The notes: generated by a model from the letters alone, not told the origin. A DNA stretch of 64,000 bases from Pseudomarimonas sp964350895 (GCA_964350895.1 CAYGMG010000003.1:1-64000); one strand, 5' to 3'. Shown: positions 7,878-17,316, numbered from the stretch's first letter. Made by a program: numbers and translations.

Positions 7878-7890
7878 TGAGCCACTTGAG

Positions 7891-7910
7891 GGCGCCGGAT
7901 AACCGGCGCC
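7891..7910 (+). other. Perfect 8-bp hairpin at the predicted 5' end of flgF mRNA
   Basis: GGCGCCGG, loop ATAA, CCGGCGCC form a perfect stem beginning about two bases after the predicted sigma-54 start. It could protect the 5' end of the flgF mRNA, or act on read-through from flgE. No T-run follows, so a classical terminator is unlikely. Confidence 0.6.
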
Positions 7911-7931
7911 ACCGATCCCGGAGCCCGCGAC

Positions 7932-8672
7932 ATGGACAAGGCCCTCTACACCGCAATGACCGGCGCGTCGGCACTGATGCGCGCGCAGTCGGCGGTGGCC
8001 CACAACCTGGCCAACGTCAGCAGTACGGCGTTCAAGGCCCAGCTGGTCCATACCGAAGCCTTCAAGGTTCCCGGAGAAGGCCTGCCGACCCGGATCGGCG
8101 TGCGCGACGCCCGGATCGGCTTCGATGCGAGCCCGGGCGCACTGGAGAACACCGGCAACGAACTGGACGTCGCGCTCAACGAGGGTGTCTGGCTCGCCGT
8201 GCTCGACAACGCCGGCCAGGAGGCCTACACCCGCGTCGGCCAGCTGCAGATCGGCAGCAATGGACAGCTGACCACGTCAGCCGGCTACCCGGTGCTCGGT
8301 CCGAACGGTCCGCTCAGCGTGCCGCCGCGGGAGAAGCTGCTGATCGGCGCCGACGGCGGCATCTCGATCGTCCCCGAGGGACAGACCCCGCAAACCCAGG
8401 CAGAAGTGGGCCGTCTGAAGCTTGTCGTACCCGATCAGCGACTGCTGGAGAGAAGCCCCGACGGACTGTTCCGCCAGAGCGGCGGCGAGCCGCCGGCGCC
8501 GGCGGTCGGCAACGCGCTCACTTCCGGCGCGTTGGAGGGCAGCAATGTCCACGCCGCGGGTGAGCTGGTGAAGATGATCGAGCTGCAAAGGCAGTTCGAA
8601 GCGCAGGTCAAGATCATGAAGACCACCGAAGAGAACGCACGTCTCTCGGCCACCCTGATGCGCCTGTCCTAA
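7932..8672 (+). CDS. flgF: FlgF, proximal rod protein
   Basis: 246 residues. The N terminus MDKALYTAMTGASALMRAQSAVAHN is the FlgF form of the rod motif (key part MTGASALM...AVAHNLANVSSTAF). The central part carries GQEAYTRVGQLQIGSNGQL-like strands, and the C terminus AAGELVKMIELQRQFEAQVK is typical. First gene of the second sigma-54 operon, followed by flgG after 18 bp. Confidence 0.95.
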   Translation: MDKALYTAMTGASALMRAQSAVAHNLANVSSTAFKAQLVHTEAFKVPGEGLPTRIGVRDARIGFDASPGALENTGNELDVALNEGVWLAVLDNAGQEAYTRVGQLQIGSNGQLTTSAGYPVLGPNGPLSVPPREKLLIGADGGISIVPEGQTPQTQAEVGRLKLVVPDQRLLERSPDGLFRQSGGEPPAPAVGNALTSGALEGSNVHAAGELVKMIELQRQFEAQVKIMKTTEENARLSATLMRLS

Positions 8673-8690
8673 GGCGCAGAGGAGCAACGC

Positions 8691-9476
8691 ATGTACCCCG
8701 CACTGTGGATCGCCAAGACCGGACTGGACGCGCAGCAGACGCGCATGGCCGTGGTTTCCAACAACCTGGCCAACGTCAACACCACGGGCTTCAAGCGCTC
8801 GCGCGCCAGCTTCGAGGATCTGCTCTACCAGAACATCCGTCAGCCAGGCGGCAACAACACGCAGCAGAACCAGCTGCCTTCCGGCCTGATGACCGGTACC
8901 GGCGTGCGCGTGGTCTCGACCGAGAAGTCGTTTGCCCAGGGCGGTCTTGCGCGCACCGACAACGCGCTCGACATCGCGATCAACGGTCGCGGCTTCTTCG
9001 AGGTCCTGCTGCCCGACGGCAGCATCGCCTACTCGCGTGACGGCAGCTTCCAGATCAATGCCAACGGCGAGATGGTGACCAACTCCGGCTATCCGCTGCA
9101 GCCCGGCATCAACATCCCGGATGGCGCGCAGAGCGTGACCATCGGCGTCGATGGCACGGTCAGCGTGACGGTCGCAGGCCAGGCAGCGCCGGTCCAGGTC
9201 GGCAACATCACCCTGACCGACTTCATCAACCCGACCGGGCTGCAGGCCAAGGGCGAGAACCTCTATCTGGAAACCGCCGCCAGCGGCCCGGCGACCCAGG
9301 GCACGGCCGGGGTCAACGGCCTTGGCACCCTGGTGCAGGGAATGCTCGAAAGCTCCAACGTCAACGTGGTGGAAGAGCTGGTCAGCATGATCGAAACCCA
9401 GCGCGCCTACGAGATGAATGCCAAGGCGATCTCGACCACGGACCAGATGCTGGCCTTCCTGAACCAGAACACCTAA
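8691..9476 (+). CDS. flgG: FlgG, distal rod protein
   Basis: 261 residues, the invariant FlgG length. The N terminus LWIAKTGLDAQQTRMAVVSN and NNLANVNTTGFKRSRASFEDL (split), together with LYQNIRQPG and the C-terminal EELVSMIETQRAYEMNAKAI, are diagnostic. FlgG builds the distal rod passing through the P and L rings. The ribosome site AGAGGAG precedes the ATG. Confidence 0.97.
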   Translation: MYPALWIAKTGLDAQQTRMAVVSNNLANVNTTGFKRSRASFEDLLYQNIRQPGGNNTQQNQLPSGLMTGTGVRVVSTEKSFAQGGLARTDNALDIAINGRGFFEVLLPDGSIAYSRDGSFQINANGEMVTNSGYPLQPGINIPDGAQSVTIGVDGTVSVTVAGQAAPVQVGNITLTDFINPTGLQAKGENLYLETAASGPATQGTAGVNGLGTLVQGMLESSNVNVVEELVSMIETQRAYEMNAKAISTTDQMLAFLNQNT

Positions 9477-9487
9477 GGCGCACCGGC

Positions 9488-10153
9488 ATGATCCGCACCC
9501 TCTTCATCGCTGCCCTGCTCGCCCTTGCAGGCTGCGCGGCGGCACCCAAGCCCGACCCGGCCTTCTCGCCGCTCGCGGCCAACGCCATCCCGCGCCCGGC
9601 GCCGGCCACGGACGGTGCAATCTTCCGCGAGGGCAGCGGTGGTCTCTCCCTGTTTGCCGACCAGCGCGCCCTGCACCCGGGCGACCTGATCACCATCACC
9701 CTGTCCGAGCGCACCGTCGCGCAAACCAATTCGACGACCTCCACCTCACGTTCCACCGAGCTGGAGATGGCCGCGCCGAACGTACTCGGCGCGCCGGTGA
9801 CCATCAACGGACGTGATCCGCTGGCCACCACCTTTGGCTCGGACAACACCTTTTCCGGCACCGGATCCTCCAACAAGAGCATGAGCCTGACCGGCAGCGT
9901 GACGGTGACCGTGGTCGACCGCATGCCCAACGGCAACCTGGTGGTCCGCGGCGAAAAGCTGCTGCGCCTGAACCGCTCGGACGAAGTGGTGCAGATCCAG
10001 GGCATCGTCAGGCCATCGGATATCCAGCCGGACAACTCGGTGCCCTCTTCGCGGGTGGCGGATGCGCGCATCGTCTATACCGGGCGCGGCGAAATGGGCC
10101 AGGCCAATGCACAAAGCTGGCTGTCGCGCTTCTTCGCGGCGGTGATGCCATGA
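9488..10153 (+). CDS. flgH: FlgH, L-ring lipoprotein
   Basis: 221 residues. The N-terminal signal peptide ends in the lipobox LAGC (about residues 13-16), so the protein is lipid-anchored. Family segments are SLFADQRALHPGDLITITLSE (split SLFADQRA, GDLITITL), LTGSVTVTVVDRMPNGNLVVRGEK (split) and the C-terminal IVRPSDIQPDNSVPSSRVADARI. FlgH forms the outer-membrane L-ring bushing. It overlaps flgI by 4 bp. Confidence 0.96.
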   Translation: MIRTLFIAALLALAGCAAAPKPDPAFSPLAANAIPRPAPATDGAIFREGSGGLSLFADQRALHPGDLITITLSERTVAQTNSTTSTSRSTELEMAAPNVLGAPVTINGRDPLATTFGSDNTFSGTGSSNKSMSLTGSVTVTVVDRMPNGNLVVRGEKLLRLNRSDEVVQIQGIVRPSDIQPDNSVPSSRVADARIVYTGRGEMGQANAQSWLSRFFAAVMP

Positions 10154-11289
10154 GCGGCAGCCCGATCATCGCCATCCGTCGGGCCGGTCTTGCGCAATCA
10201 GCCCTGCTGGCAGTGGCCGTCCTGCTGCTATCCGGCGCAGCCGCCGCCGAGCGGATCAAGGACCTGGCCAGCGTGGCCGGCGTGCGCGGCAACCCGCTGG
10301 TCGGCTACGGTCTGGTGGTGGGCCTTGATGGCACCGGCGACCAGACCAGCCAGGCGCCGTTCACCGTGCAGAGCCTGCGCAACATGCTCAACGAGCTCGG
10401 CGTCACCGTGCCGAGCAATGTCAACCCGCAGCTCAAGAACGTTGCAGCCGTGGCGATCCACGCCGAACTGCCGGCCTTTGCCAAGCCAGGCCAGCAGATC
10501 GACGTGACCGTGTCCTCGATCGGCAATTCCGCCTCGCTGCGCGGCGGCACCTTGCTGATGACCCCGCTTAAGGGCGCCGACGGGCAGATCTACGCGATCG
10601 CCCAAGGCAACCTGATCGTCGGCGGCTTTGGCGCTTCCGGCCGCGATGGCTCGCGGGTCTCCGTCAATATCCCGTCGGCGGGACGGATTCCCAACGGCGC
10701 CATGGTCGAACGCACCCTGCCCGCCCCGCTTGGTCAGGGCGCCGAGCTGATGCTCAACCTCAACCAGCCGGACTTCACCACCGCGGCGCGTCTGGTCAAC
10801 ATGCTGAACATCACGTTTGGAGAGGGCGCCGCGCGCGCGCTGGACCCGGTCACCGTCGCGGTCATCGCGCCGACCGATCCCACCGCGCGGGTTGCCTTCA
10901 TGGCCCGCGTCGAGAATCTCGAGGTCAATCCGGGCGAGGCGCGGGCCAAGGTCATCGTCAACTCGCGCACCGGAACCATCGTCATGGGCGGCCTGGTCAA
11001 GGTCCTGCCGGCGGCGATCACCCACGGCTCGCTGACCGTGACCATCACCGAAGGCACCCTGGTCAACCAGCCCACCGCCTTCACCGACGGGCAGACCGTC
11101 ACCGCACCGCAATCGACGATCACCGCGGTGCAGGAGGAGAGCAGGATGTTCCTGTTCAACGGCGGCGTCTCCCTCGAAGAGATCGTCCGTTCGGTCAATG
11201 AGGTCGGTGCCGCTCCCGGCGACCTGATCGCCATTCTCGAAGCACTCAAGCAGTCGGGCGCGCTGCGCGCCGAGCTGGAAGTGATCTAG
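10150..11289 (+). CDS. flgI: FlgI, P-ring protein
   Basis: 379 residues with an N-terminal signal peptide ending near AAAAERIKDLA. The mature start RIKDLASVAGVRGNPLVGYG and VVGLDGTGDQT are FlgI hallmarks, as are the DVTVSSIGNSASLRGGTLL region and the C-terminal SLEEIVRSVNEVGAAPGDLI. It polymerises into the periplasmic P-ring with help from FlgA. ATG overlaps the flgH stop, suggesting translational coupling. Confidence 0.97.
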   Translation: MSGSPIIAIRRAGLAQSALLAVAVLLLSGAAAAERIKDLASVAGVRGNPLVGYGLVVGLDGTGDQTSQAPFTVQSLRNMLNELGVTVPSNVNPQLKNVAAVAIHAELPAFAKPGQQIDVTVSSIGNSASLRGGTLLMTPLKGADGQIYAIAQGNLIVGGFGASGRDGSRVSVNIPSAGRIPNGAMVERTLPAPLGQGAELMLNLNQPDFTTAARLVNMLNITFGEGAARALDPVTVAVIAPTDPTARVAFMARVENLEVNPGEARAKVIVNSRTGTIVMGGLVKVLPAAITHGSLTVTITEGTLVNQPTAFTDGQTVTAPQSTITAVQEESRMFLFNGGVSLEEIVRSVNEVGAAPGDLIAILEALKQSGALRAELEVI

Positions 11290-11298
11290 GACCCGAGC

Positions 11299-12321
11299 AT
11301 GGAACTGCGCCCCGCCACGCTGTCCCTGCGGCCCGTCGACACCGGCAACTCGCCGGAGTCGATCCGCGACGCCGCGCGCCAGCTGGAGAGCCAGTTCGCC
11401 AAGATGATGATCGGCATGATGCGCCAGTCCGCGCTGGGCGACTCGCTGTTCCCGGGCGCCGCGGCGCAGTATCGCGACCTGTACGACCGCGAGCTGGCCA
11501 ACGCGCTGACCCGGGACAAGGGACTGGGCTTGCAGCCGATGATCCGGCGATCCCTCGGCGAGTCTTCCGCAGAAGCCGCCGCAGCGCCGACGCTTCCCGC
11601 TGCCGGTTACGGGCTGGAAGCCTATCGTCGCCAGCAGCCGGCGCTCGGCCAGCTTCGCGCGCCGATCAGCCAGCCGATTCCGGTCTCGCGCATCGACCCG
11701 CAGCCAGGCCACCCCAAGGCGCATGGCGCGCTCGCCGCCGATCAGCCATCGCCCGCGCTTGAGCGCACGCCGGCACTGGATCGTTCGGCTGCTACGGCCT
11801 ATGCCCAATCCGTACCCGGCAACCCCGAGGACTTCGTCCGCGAGATGTGGCCGCACGCGCAGCGCGCGGCGGCTGAACTTGGGGTTTCCCCGAAAGCCAT
11901 CCTCGCCCAGGCCGCCCTGGAAACCGGCTGGGGCCGACGGGTGGTCCGCAACGACGACGGCAGCCCCGCGCACAACCTTTTCGGCATCAAGGCCGGCAGC
12001 AGCTGGCAGGGTACCCGGGTGGTCCGCGAAACCAGCGAGCACGTCGACGGCGCATTCGTCCGCGAGCAGGCCGCCTTCCGTGCCTACGGCGGCGCGGCGG
12101 AGAGCTTTGCCGACTACGTGCACCTGCTCAAGAACAGTTCGCGCTACCAGCAGGCGCTGGGCGCGGGCGACGCCGGCAGCTTCGGTCGCGCCCTGCAGCG
12201 CGCCGGCTACGCCACCGACCCCAGCTACGCCGACAAGATCGCCGCGATCGCCAACGGCCCGACCATGCGCCGCGCGCTGGACGGGCTGGTGGCTGACACC
12301 CACGGGAGCCTCAAGGCATGA
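11299..12321 (+). CDS. flgJ: FlgJ, rod cap with muramidase domain
   Basis: 340 residues in two parts. Residues about 15-90 are the rod-binding/cap domain (AARQLESQFAKMMIGMMRQS, then YRDLYDRELANALTR). After a Pro/Ala-rich linker, residues about 175-330 are a GH73 glucosaminidase domain: PKAILAQAALETGWGRRVV, NLFGIKAG, and FRAYGGAAESFADYVHLL. This bifunctional form cuts peptidoglycan so the rod can pass. It is one of the markers of a gammaproteobacterial or betaproteobacterial flagellum. It overlaps flgK by 4 bp. Confidence 0.95.
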   Translation: MELRPATLSLRPVDTGNSPESIRDAARQLESQFAKMMIGMMRQSALGDSLFPGAAAQYRDLYDRELANALTRDKGLGLQPMIRRSLGESSAEAAAAPTLPAAGYGLEAYRRQQPALGQLRAPISQPIPVSRIDPQPGHPKAHGALAADQPSPALERTPALDRSAATAYAQSVPGNPEDFVREMWPHAQRAAAELGVSPKAILAQAALETGWGRRVVRNDDGSPAHNLFGIKAGSSWQGTRVVRETSEHVDGAFVREQAAFRAYGGAAESFADYVHLLKNSSRYQQALGAGDAGSFGRALQRAGYATDPSYADKIAAIANGPTMRRALDGLVADTHGSLKA

Positions 12322-14207
12322 CCGGAATCCTTGGCAACAGTACCGCCGCCCTGCTCGCCTTCCAGCGCGCGCTCAACACGGTCAGTCACAACGTCGCCAA
12401 CGTCGGCACCGCCGGCTACAGCCGACAGCGCATCGAACTTTCCAATCGCGCTGGCGCGCCGAACGGCTCGGGCTTCGCCGGCGCTGGCGTCCAGGTCGAC
12501 TCGATCCGCCGCCTCACCGACGACTTCGTGACCAGCCGGCTGCTGTTCTCCGGTGCCGAACTGGGCCGTTTCGGCGAACTGTCGCGACTGGCGAACCGTG
12601 TCGATGCGGCCTTCACCGACCCCGGCACCAGTCTCACCCAACCCTGGTCCCGCCTGTTCGACACTGCCCAGGCGGTGGCCACGGATCCCAGCTCGATCTC
12701 GGCGCGCGAGGCCTACCTTGCCAGTGCGCAGACCCTGACCACGCGGTTCCGCTATCTCGACGGACAACTCGACTCGCTCGAGCGCGAGACCAGCGCACGC
12801 ATGACCGCCACCGCCGAGGAGGTCTCGCGACTGGGCGCAGAGGTTGCCCGACTGAACCAGGAGATCACCCGCCAGCGCGCGGCAGCCGGCGGCCAGCCGC
12901 CCAATGACCTGCTCGACCAGCGCGACTTGCTGGTGCAGCGCCTCGGCGAAAAGATCGGCGTCACCACGGCCCTGCAGGAAGACGGCGCCCTGAACGTCTA
13001 CACCCAGGGCGGGCAGGCGCTGGTGGTCGGCAACCGCTCGCTGCAGATCGCCACGCAGCAGGACCCCTTCCAGCCACAGCGCGTCAATGTGGTGATCGAA
13101 TACGCGGGAGGCTTCATTCGCCTGCCGGACAGCGCCCTGGGTGGTGAGCTGTCCGGCCTTGCCGACTTCCGCCGCGAAGTGCTGGATCCGACCAACCGGT
13201 CGCTGGGCCTGATGGCCAGCAGCCTTGCCTTTCTGCACAACCAGCAGAACGCCCAGGGCGTCGACCTCAACGGCAATCCTGGCGGGCCGATCTTCAGCCA
13301 GCCGCCGATCACCGCTCTGGCGGCGCTGGGCAATACCGGCGGCGGCAGCTTCACCGCCAGCATCGTCGATATCGGTGCCGTCACCACCCAGGACATCGAG
13401 CTGCGCTTCGACGGCGTGGCGTTCACCGCACGCGATCCAGCCAGCGGCGCAGCCTTCCCGATCAGCGGGACCGGCACGCCGGGCGATCCGTTGCTGGTCA
13501 ACGGGGTCGCAATGGTGCTCGCCGGCGCGCCCAATGCCGGGGACAACTTCCTCATCCAGCCCACGGCAGGCGCCGCGGGCCGGCTGACCCGGGTGCTTGA
13601 CGATCCGCGTGGCATTGCGGCCGCAGCGCCAGTGCGCAGCGCGGCGGGCGTCGGCAATCTGGGCGATGCGGTACCCACCCTTGGGGTGATCGACCGCAAC
13701 GACCCTGCCCTGTCCAACGCCGTCGACATCGTGTTCATCGATGCCAACAACTACACCCTCAACGGTGGCCCGCCGCTCGCCTGGAACCCGGGCGATGTGA
13801 TCAGCGCCAATGGCTGGGAGCTGCGCCTCGACCCGCCGCCGGCCGCTGGCGATACCTTCAGCGTGCGCGCCACGGGCGCCAACTCCAGTGACAACAGCAA
13901 TGCCCGCCAACTCGCCCAGCTGGACGACGCGCTCAGCCTGCGCGGCGGCATCGGCGCGCTCAACGGCGAGCTTCGCGCCCTGGTCACCGGGGTCGGATCG
14001 GCCGCTCAGAACGCCGAGTTCTCCTTGCTCGCCCAACAGGCCATCGACCAGCAGCTGACCCAGGACCGCGAGTCGATCTCGGGCGTGAACCTCGATGAGG
14101 AGGCCTCCAACATGCTGCGCTTCCAGCAGGCCTACCAGGCGGCGGCCCAGCTGATCAGCACCGCCGACAACATCTTCCAGTCGCTGATCGCGGCGGTGCG
14201 TCGATGA
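12318..14207 (+). CDS. flgK: FlgK, hook-associated protein 1
   Basis: 629 residues. The N terminus GILGNSTAALLAFQRALNTVSHN and SHNVANVGTAGYSRQRIELS (split) is the FlgK signature. The C-terminal SGVNLDEEASNMLRFQQAYQ is conserved in FlgK. FlgK is the first junction protein between hook and filament and replaces the FlgD cap. It overlaps both flgJ and flgL by 4 bp. The central region is long and Gly/Ala-rich, as is common in larger FlgK proteins. Confidence 0.96.
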   Translation: MTGILGNSTAALLAFQRALNTVSHNVANVGTAGYSRQRIELSNRAGAPNGSGFAGAGVQVDSIRRLTDDFVTSRLLFSGAELGRFGELSRLANRVDAAFTDPGTSLTQPWSRLFDTAQAVATDPSSISAREAYLASAQTLTTRFRYLDGQLDSLERETSARMTATAEEVSRLGAEVARLNQEITRQRAAAGGQPPNDLLDQRDLLVQRLGEKIGVTTALQEDGALNVYTQGGQALVVGNRSLQIATQQDPFQPQRVNVVIEYAGGFIRLPDSALGGELSGLADFRREVLDPTNRSLGLMASSLAFLHNQQNAQGVDLNGNPGGPIFSQPPITALAALGNTGGGSFTASIVDIGAVTTQDIELRFDGVAFTARDPASGAAFPISGTGTPGDPLLVNGVAMVLAGAPNAGDNFLIQPTAGAAGRLTRVLDDPRGIAAAAPVRSAAGVGNLGDAVPTLGVIDRNDPALSNAVDIVFIDANNYTLNGGPPLAWNPGDVISANGWELRLDPPPAAGDTFSVRATGANSSDNSNARQLAQLDDALSLRGGIGALNGELRALVTGVGSAAQNAEFSLLAQQAIDQQLTQDRESISGVNLDEEASNMLRFQQAYQAAAQLISTADNIFQSLIAAVRR

Positions 14208-15430
14208 CCAGCCGGATCTCCAGCGCCTCGATCTTCGAGCAGTCGGTTTTCCAGCTGCTGCGCCAGCAATCGCAGATTGCACGCACCCAGCTGGAAGTCT
14301 CTTCCGGGCGGCGCATCATCACCGCCAAGGACGACCCGCTCAACGCCGGCATTTCCGAGGCCATCGATCGATCGCTGGCGGAACTGTCGCGCTGGCGCGA
14401 CAACGGCACCCAGCTGCAGAACCGGTTGCAGCTGGAGGAGGAGACCCTGCGCCAGGCCGGCCTCAATCTTCAGCGCGTGCAGGAGCTCGCGGTACAGGCG
14501 AACTCCGCCGTGCAAACGCCGGAAACCCTGCGCGGCATGCTGCGCGAGCTGGAGCTGATCCGCGATGGCCTGGTCCAGCTGGCCAACAGCACCGATGCCA
14601 GCGGCCGCTACCTGTTCGGCGGAACCAATGACAGCACCCCGCCATTTCTGGCCAACGCCAGCGGTGGTTTCGACTACTTCGGCGACCAGCGCCAGCGGCG
14701 CATCGAGATCGGTCCGGAGCTGACCGTCGCGGACACCGACCCGGGCAGCGAGGTCTTCCAGCGGATCCGCACCGGCAATGGTGAGATCGCAGTCCGCGTC
14801 GCCGGAACCAATGCCGGCACCGCGGTGCTCAAGCAGGCCGGCTTCAGCGACCAGGCGGCCTGGACCAACCAGCCCTACACCATCGGTTTCGCCGACGTGC
14901 CGGTTCCACCAGGCACCATCCAGTGGACGGTGACCGAGGACAACCCACCGAACGCCGTGGTCGCCACCGGCACCTATGCGCCAGGCCAGCCAATCGCCTT
15001 CAACGGCGTGCAGATCGTGCTCGACGGCGTGCCGGCCAATGGCGACAGCCTGAGCGTGCGGCCGGCGCCCAACCAGGATGTGTTCCAGACCGTGCAGTCG
15101 CTGATCGATGCGATCAACCTGCCCAACGACACGCCGGCGGCCAAGGCTGCCAAACAGAACGCCTTCTTCGCGGTGTCCGAGGACCTCTCCCAGGCCGGGC
15201 AGTCGCTGATTGATCGCCGGGCTTCGATCGGTGCGCGTCTGAACGTGGTCGAACGCAGTGAAGACCAGCGCGACGCAGAGAACGAGATCCTGCGCAGCAC
15301 GCTCAGCGACATCCGCGACACCGACTACGCCGAAGCCATCAGCCGGCTGAGCTTCCAGCTGCAGTCTCTGGAGGCCGCGCAGCAGAGCTTCGTGCGGATC
15401 CAGAACCTCTCCCTGTTCAACCTGCTATGA
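14204..15430 (+). CDS. flgL: FlgL, hook-associated protein 3
   Basis: 408 residues. N-terminal RISSASIFEQSVFQLLRQQS with QLEVSSGRRIITAKDDPLNA (split) and the C-terminal LSDIRDTDYAEAISRLSFQL and LEAAQQSFVRIQNLSLFNLL mark FlgL, a flagellin-related junction protein. It joins FlgK to the first flagellins. Last gene of the flgF operon, followed by a 203-bp gap before the first flagellin. Confidence 0.96.
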   Translation: MTSRISSASIFEQSVFQLLRQQSQIARTQLEVSSGRRIITAKDDPLNAGISEAIDRSLAELSRWRDNGTQLQNRLQLEEETLRQAGLNLQRVQELAVQANSAVQTPETLRGMLRELELIRDGLVQLANSTDASGRYLFGGTNDSTPPFLANASGGFDYFGDQRQRRIEIGPELTVADTDPGSEVFQRIRTGNGEIAVRVAGTNAGTAVLKQAGFSDQAAWTNQPYTIGFADVPVPPGTIQWTVTEDNPPNAVVATGTYAPGQPIAFNGVQIVLDGVPANGDSLSVRPAPNQDVFQTVQSLIDAINLPNDTPAAKAAKQNAFFAVSEDLSQAGQSLIDRRASIGARLNVVERSEDQRDAENEILRSTLSDIRDTDYAEAISRLSFQLQSLEAAQQSFVRIQNLSLFNLL

Positions 15431-15515
15431 ACGCCGCCCTCTGCAAGCGCAGCCACCGGCACCCGCCGCCACGCGGCTCACCGTGGCCTTATCCGGCGCG
15501 GATACCTCGCCATGC

Positions 15516-15543
15516 TCAAGGGCCGCCTGCCGGCCGCCGCTGA
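15516..15543 (+). promoter_or_regulatory. Weak sigma-28-like promoter before the first flagellin gene
   Basis: TCAAGGGC, a 12-base spacer and GCCGCTGA partly match FliA boxes (TCAAG kept; 6 of 8 in the -10) but the spacer is one base long. It is the best sigma-28 candidate I see in 15431-15633, which otherwise holds only GC-rich non-coding sequence. Confidence 0.3.
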
Positions 15544-15633
15544 ACCACCCACCGCAGCTTGTTTCGCCGACTGGCCACAGATGGCCGGAACGGCCCCGTC
15601 TTGCCCGCAGCATTCCTCATCAGGAGTCCCGCC

Positions 15634-17055
15634 ATGCCCCAGGTCATCAACACCAATATCCCGTCGCTCAACGCGCAACGGAACCTCAACACGACCGGCT
15701 CGTCGCTGGCCACCACCCTGCAACGGCTGTCCTCGGGCCTGCGCATCAACAGCGCCAAGGACGACGCTGCCGGCCTTGCGATCTCGGAGCGCTTCACCAC
15801 CCAGATCCGCGGCCTGACGGTCGCTGCGCGCAACGCCAACGACGCCATCTCGCTGACCCAGACCGCCGAGGGCGCGCTGGCCTCGTCCACCAACATCCTG
15901 CAGCGCATCCGCGAACTCGCCCTGCAGTCGGCCAACTCGACCAACAGCAGCAGCGACCGTCAGGCGCTGCAGGAAGAGGTGTCCCAGCTGCAGCAGGAGT
16001 TCGACCGGATTGCGGTCAATACCGAGTTCAACGGCCAGCGAGTGCTGGATGGTTCATTCTCCAACGCCTCGTTCCAGGTCGGCGCCAACGCCAACCAGAC
16101 CATCACCTTCGCCATCGGCAGCGCCCGCTCAGGTTCCGTCGGTGGACTGGCCCAGGAAGCCGGCGTCGAGGTCGCGGCGGCCGCCGCGCCCGATATCACC
16201 GTGTCCGTGGGTGGTGCGCCGGCGGTGGCCATTCCGACCAGTGCCAACTTCGTCGGCAATGCCAATCAGGACGCGACCTCGGCCTATGCCAAGGCCGCGG
16301 CGATCAACGATGCCGGCATAGCCGGGCTGTCGGTGACCGCCTCGACCTCCGGCACCCAGACCCTGGGGCCGATCGGCGGCACCGCCGGCGACACCTATGA
16401 CCTGACCATTAACGGCGTGGCGATCTTCACCGGCATCGACGTGGCGGCCGGCCTGAGCAGCACGGCGCTGCGCGATGCGATCAATTCGGTGACCAGCCAG
16501 ACCGGTGTGATTGCCTCGACCAGCGGCGGCGATCTGACCCTGGCCGCCGCCGACGGCAGCAACATCACCGTCACCGAGGGCGGCACCGGCTTCACCGCCG
16601 GCACCGATGGCCTCACTGTCACTGGCGGTGCGTTCGACGGCACCCTGCGCGGCACCTTGTCGATCACCGCGCTGAACACCATCACCCTGGGCGGTACGGT
16701 GGCCAATATCGGCCTGTCGGCGGCCATTGCCCGTGACACCGTCGGCATCGATGCGATCGACATCAGCACTGCAGCCGGCGCGCAGGCGGCGATACCGCGA
16801 CTCGACTCCGCCCTGCAGTCGATCAGCAGCATCCGCGCCGGCCTTGGCGCAATCCAGAACCGTTTCGAGAGCACCATCTCGAATCTGCAGACCACCAACG
16901 AGAACCTGTCAGCCTCGCGTTCGCGCATCCTCGATGCCGACTTTGCTGCCGAAACCGCCAACCTGACCCGCACCCAGATCCTGCAGCAGGCCGGCACCTC
17001 GATCCTGGCCCAGGCCAACCAGCTGCCGCAGAACGTGCTGCAGCTGCTGCAGTAA
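15634..17055 (+). CDS. fliC: Flagellin (copy 1)
   Basis: 473 residues. N-terminal D0/D1 region VINTNIPSLNAQRNLNTTGSS, LQRLSSGLRINSAKDDAAGL and C-terminal NRFESTISNLQTTNENLSAS with ILQQAGTSILAQANQLPQ are canonical flagellin. The middle (about residues 160-385) is Ala/Gly/Thr-rich and includes a flagellin IN-type motif (LTINGVAIFTGIDVAAGL). It is related to, but clearly different from, the two identical copies downstream. Start ATG 15634 is preceded by CAGGAG. A strong terminator follows, so it is probably transcribed alone. Confidence 0.95.
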   Translation: MPQVINTNIPSLNAQRNLNTTGSSLATTLQRLSSGLRINSAKDDAAGLAISERFTTQIRGLTVAARNANDAISLTQTAEGALASSTNILQRIRELALQSANSTNSSSDRQALQEEVSQLQQEFDRIAVNTEFNGQRVLDGSFSNASFQVGANANQTITFAIGSARSGSVGGLAQEAGVEVAAAAAPDITVSVGGAPAVAIPTSANFVGNANQDATSAYAKAAAINDAGIAGLSVTASTSGTQTLGPIGGTAGDTYDLTINGVAIFTGIDVAAGLSSTALRDAINSVTSQTGVIASTSGGDLTLAAADGSNITVTEGGTGFTAGTDGLTVTGGAFDGTLRGTLSITALNTITLGGTVANIGLSAAIARDTVGIDAIDISTAAGAQAAIPRLDSALQSISSIRAGLGAIQNRFESTISNLQTTNENLSASRSRILDADFAAETANLTRTQILQQAGTSILAQANQLPQNVLQLLQ

Positions 17056-17083
17056 GCCCGCCTCGCCTGCGCTCAACCTCCGG

Positions 17084-17117
17084 CCCGGCCCCAGCTCGTG
17101 CGGGGCCGGGTTTTTTT
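17084..17117 (+). terminator. Rho-independent terminator of flagellin copy 1
   Basis: CCCGGCCCC at 17084-17092 and GGGGCCGGG at 17102-17110 form a perfect 9-bp GC stem with a 9-base loop, directly followed by seven T. This is a textbook intrinsic terminator 28 bp after the stop codon. Confidence 0.92.
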
Positions 17118-17178
17118 GTGCCCGCGGCGACGGGGCGCGGTCGGGGTCCGCGCACGACGACTCAAGGGCGTATCCCGA

Positions 17179-17202
17179 GGGTTTATCCCGAGGGAAAAAC
17201 CC
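17179..17202. promoter_or_regulatory. Inverted repeat upstream of flagellin copy 2
   Basis: The 24-base near-palindrome begins GGGTTTATCCCG and ends AGGGAAAAACCC. A matching one lies upstream of flagellin copy 3 at 20816-20840. It is preceded by a half-repeat TATCCCGAGGG at 17171-17181. It could be an operator. The 346-base gap 17056-17401 holds, in order, the copy 1 terminator, this repeat, a GTGA-N6-TCAC box and the sigma-28 promoter; I see no gene in it. Confidence 0.5.
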
Positions 17203-17242
17203 GCACCCGCACCCTCCCCCTCCCAGGCTTGCGCCGCAACAC

Positions 17243-17256
17243 GTGATCGGGGTCAC
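17243..17256. promoter_or_regulatory. CRP/Vfr/Clp-like GTGA-N6-TCAC box, flagellin copy 2
   Basis: GTGATCGGGGTCAC has the symmetric half-sites recognised by CRP-family regulators. It lies 28 bases before the -35 box of the sigma-28 promoter, near -68. The same box with a different centre is at the same distance before copy 3. Which regulator binds is inference. Confidence 0.5.
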
Positions 17257-17284
17257 GGATATGCAAACGATCAGGATCTTCCGC

Positions 17285-17311
17285 TAAAGATTTCCCGACC
17301 TGCGCCGATAA
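17285..17311 (+). promoter_or_regulatory. Sigma-28 promoter of flagellin copy 2
   Basis: TAAAGATT, 11-base spacer, GCCGATAA: a near-perfect FliA promoter. The predicted leader is about 85 bases, unusually long, and is identical to that of copy 3 from 17317 on. The ribosome site GAGGAG lies before ATG 17402. Confidence 0.93.
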
Positions 17312-17316
17312 ACCTC

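Noticed and set aside
10228..12303. Very long - strand open frames opposite flgI-flgJ, and similar ones opposite the flagellin, fliD and flhA genes
   Set aside because: They are antisense shadows caused by the high GC content and codon pattern of the real genes; their residue make-up is not protein-like.
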